64,000 nucleotides of DNA from Paralvinella palmiformis (Eukaryota > Annelida > Polychaeta > Terebellida > Alvinellidae): positions 1-64,000 of the forward strand of contig JAODUP010000659.1 in NCBI GenBank assembly GCA_025642065.1, written 5' to 3'. The notes below the pieces were generated by a model, which did not search any database, had not been told where the DNA came from, and was given only the letters and a program-made list of their open reading frames with translations. Made by a program: the position numbers and the translations under genes. Shown piece by piece: positions 62,906-64,000 of the stretch (position 1 is its first letter; every line of letters starts with the position of its first letter).

Positions 62906-62913
62906 GATATCCC
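62906..62913. repeat. Target-site duplication, right (GATATCCC)
   Basis: An identical copy of 62322-62329 directly follows the right terminus of the P-like element. Confidence 0.88.
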
Positions 62914-63440
62914 GGTTGAATCAGTTAATTCCGAATATGTTTCCGTTTGAATACAAGTCAATATTTTAGATTTGAAGATTTTCCTTACTTCAGATATGAA
63001 CCAGCTTCTTTAAGGCTACGATAGCAATCGCTTATCAGTTACTGAAGTTGCTCTCTTATTAATTACACTGAAAGGTTTAAAGGTAACCTTTAAATTTGAT
63101 TAAACAGTATAAACAATGAGATTTATCCAACACTACCTACCATTACTCTTGTATGATACCGTATTCCTATATTTAAATATGACAATTATTTTAATTAAAT
63201 TAGATACACGTCAACGTCATCCTGTACAACAGATGAAAACAAAAATAGTAACCTTTGTGGGAGTTTATATTTGACTGTAAGAACATATATTTGTCTTCAA
63301 AAATACCTTATTCAACAATCACAGATAGTAAGTAATAATTTCATAAGCAATATCACTTAGACAATTATTCCGAATAATATGATCATATTTTATTATACTC
63401 TCAATGTATTTTTCTAACTGAAGGAAAACGTCATGTCATT

Positions 63441-63622
63441 ATATATATCACACTGAGAAGTTCCTATTTCTATTGGTAAGATATGTCACTCAACCATCTC
63501 CATTCAAAGTTTCCTTCTAATTTACGTATTGAGATTGTAAACGATGTACTTCGAACGTTACACATATACTCCACATATGTATAGAACATGTATGTGTGAA
63601 CATTCATCTAGGTACTAAGCCT
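63441..63622. other. AT-rich sequence, nothing recognised
   Basis: I can support no feature here. Confidence 0.4.
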
Positions 63623-63623
63623 G

Positions 63624-63624
<1 letters not shown>

Positions 63625-63686
<62 letters not shown>
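63625..63686. repeat. (TA)n microsatellite
   Basis: About 60 bases of TA directly upstream of a T family copy. Confidence 0.98.
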
Positions 63687-63688
<2 letters not shown>

Positions 63689-63699
63689 GTAGTACTTAC

Positions 63700-64000
63700 A
63701 CAAGATACACAAGATAACTACTTAGACACCAAAGTTTACATTTTCCAGTAATATCCTATTGTTCCAAAGAAATCTAAACATAAAAACATTTCAACACCTC
63801 AGATACTAATCTTAGCTACATTATGGGTTCGAATAACAAAACAAATCCTACCCATATCAACTGAATCAACAGATGTTACACAATTCAGACTAAGGAAGTT
63901 GCTCTCGGTGCGGTAACCAACAAAACAATTTGATAAACACGTGATAATATTTTTGTGTACGCTACCTACATATGGAAGCAGCAGAGTGACTTAGTAGCAA
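63700..64000 (+). repeat. Repeat family T, copy E, cut by the window end
   Basis: It shares GACACCAAAGTTTACATTTT, CAGTAAT, CCAAAGAAA.CTA, ACATTTC.ACACCTCAGAT and TATGGGTTCGAATAAC with the middle of copies A-D (19230-19380, 43755-43870). It begins in the middle of the unit, like copy D. It is more diverged than B and C and continues past the window. Confidence 0.72.

Larger units (their letters stand above)
62190..63440 (+). repeat. Repeat family S, copy 2, split by a P-like element
   Basis: It is colinear with 14433-15085 on both sides of the insertion. On the left are TGACGTCACAGTAAGCTCAT and CTGGTGAATAAACTATAATA. On the right are TTTAGATTTGAAGATTTTCC, ATCGCTTATCAGTTACTGAA and AATACCTTATTCAACAATCA. 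The insertion 62330-62905 plus its 8-bp duplication interrupts the match, while copy 1 runs across this point without it. Confidence 0.78.

Overview
This is a 64 kb, strongly AT-rich stretch of animal DNA with no intact host gene that I can recognise. It is very dense in microsatellites ((TA)n, (TG)n/(CA)n, (TAG)n, (GATA)n). It holds tRNA-headed SINEs, broken LINEs of the CR1/L2/Jockey/I assemblage, a BEL/Pao-like gag relic, a Crypton-like relic and a KRBA2-like integrase relic. That mixture suits a lophotrochozoan, most likely a mollusc. This is inference from the repeat types; no species can be named. The window could be intergenic or a very large intron.

Layout. 0.7-2.5 kb: two LINE reverse transcriptase (RT) relics on opposite strands. 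3.3-8.6 kb: microsatellites and one SINE. 9.0-10.65 kb: a LINE relic on the minus strand covering RT to C-terminus. 11.6-18.1 kb: compound microsatellites, a SINE head, repeat family S copy 1 and a LINE RT C-terminus. 18.5-20.1 kb: copy A of repeat family T. 21.4-23.9 kb: copy 1 of a long AT-rich repeat (family R), followed by a minisatellite and a noisy 47-bp tandem array. 26.6-31.4 kb: LINE relics, including one with an RNase H domain, an Asp-rich repeat reading frame and family Q pieces. 34.5-37.4 kb: R copy 2. 37.4-40.0 kb: two SINEs and a LINE with endonuclease and RT parts. 40.9-44.5 kb: family Q, then T copies B and C in tandem. 45.3-48.0 kb: a palindromic MITE-like element, Crypton-like and gag-like relics, and a SINE. 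48.1-53.3 kb: T copy D (circularly permuted) and R copy 3. 53.8-60.6 kb: four LINE relics and the KRBA2-like integrase relic. 61.0-64.0 kb: a 61-bp tandem array, family Q, family S copy 2 and T copy E.

The most specific find is a 576-bp element at 62330-62905, nested in family S copy 2. It has imperfect inverted ends, a perfect 8-bp target duplication (GATATCCC), and an open ATG-to-splice-donor exon encoding the start of a THAP zinc finger. This looks like a short internally deleted P-superfamily transposon that kept its promoter and first exon. The other standout is family T: a 1.0-1.3 kb unit with no recognisable coding capacity, present five times, once as a tandem pair and once circularly permuted. 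The genes here do not form a pathway; all recognisable coding sequence belongs to mobile elements, and only the short THAP exon is clearly undamaged.
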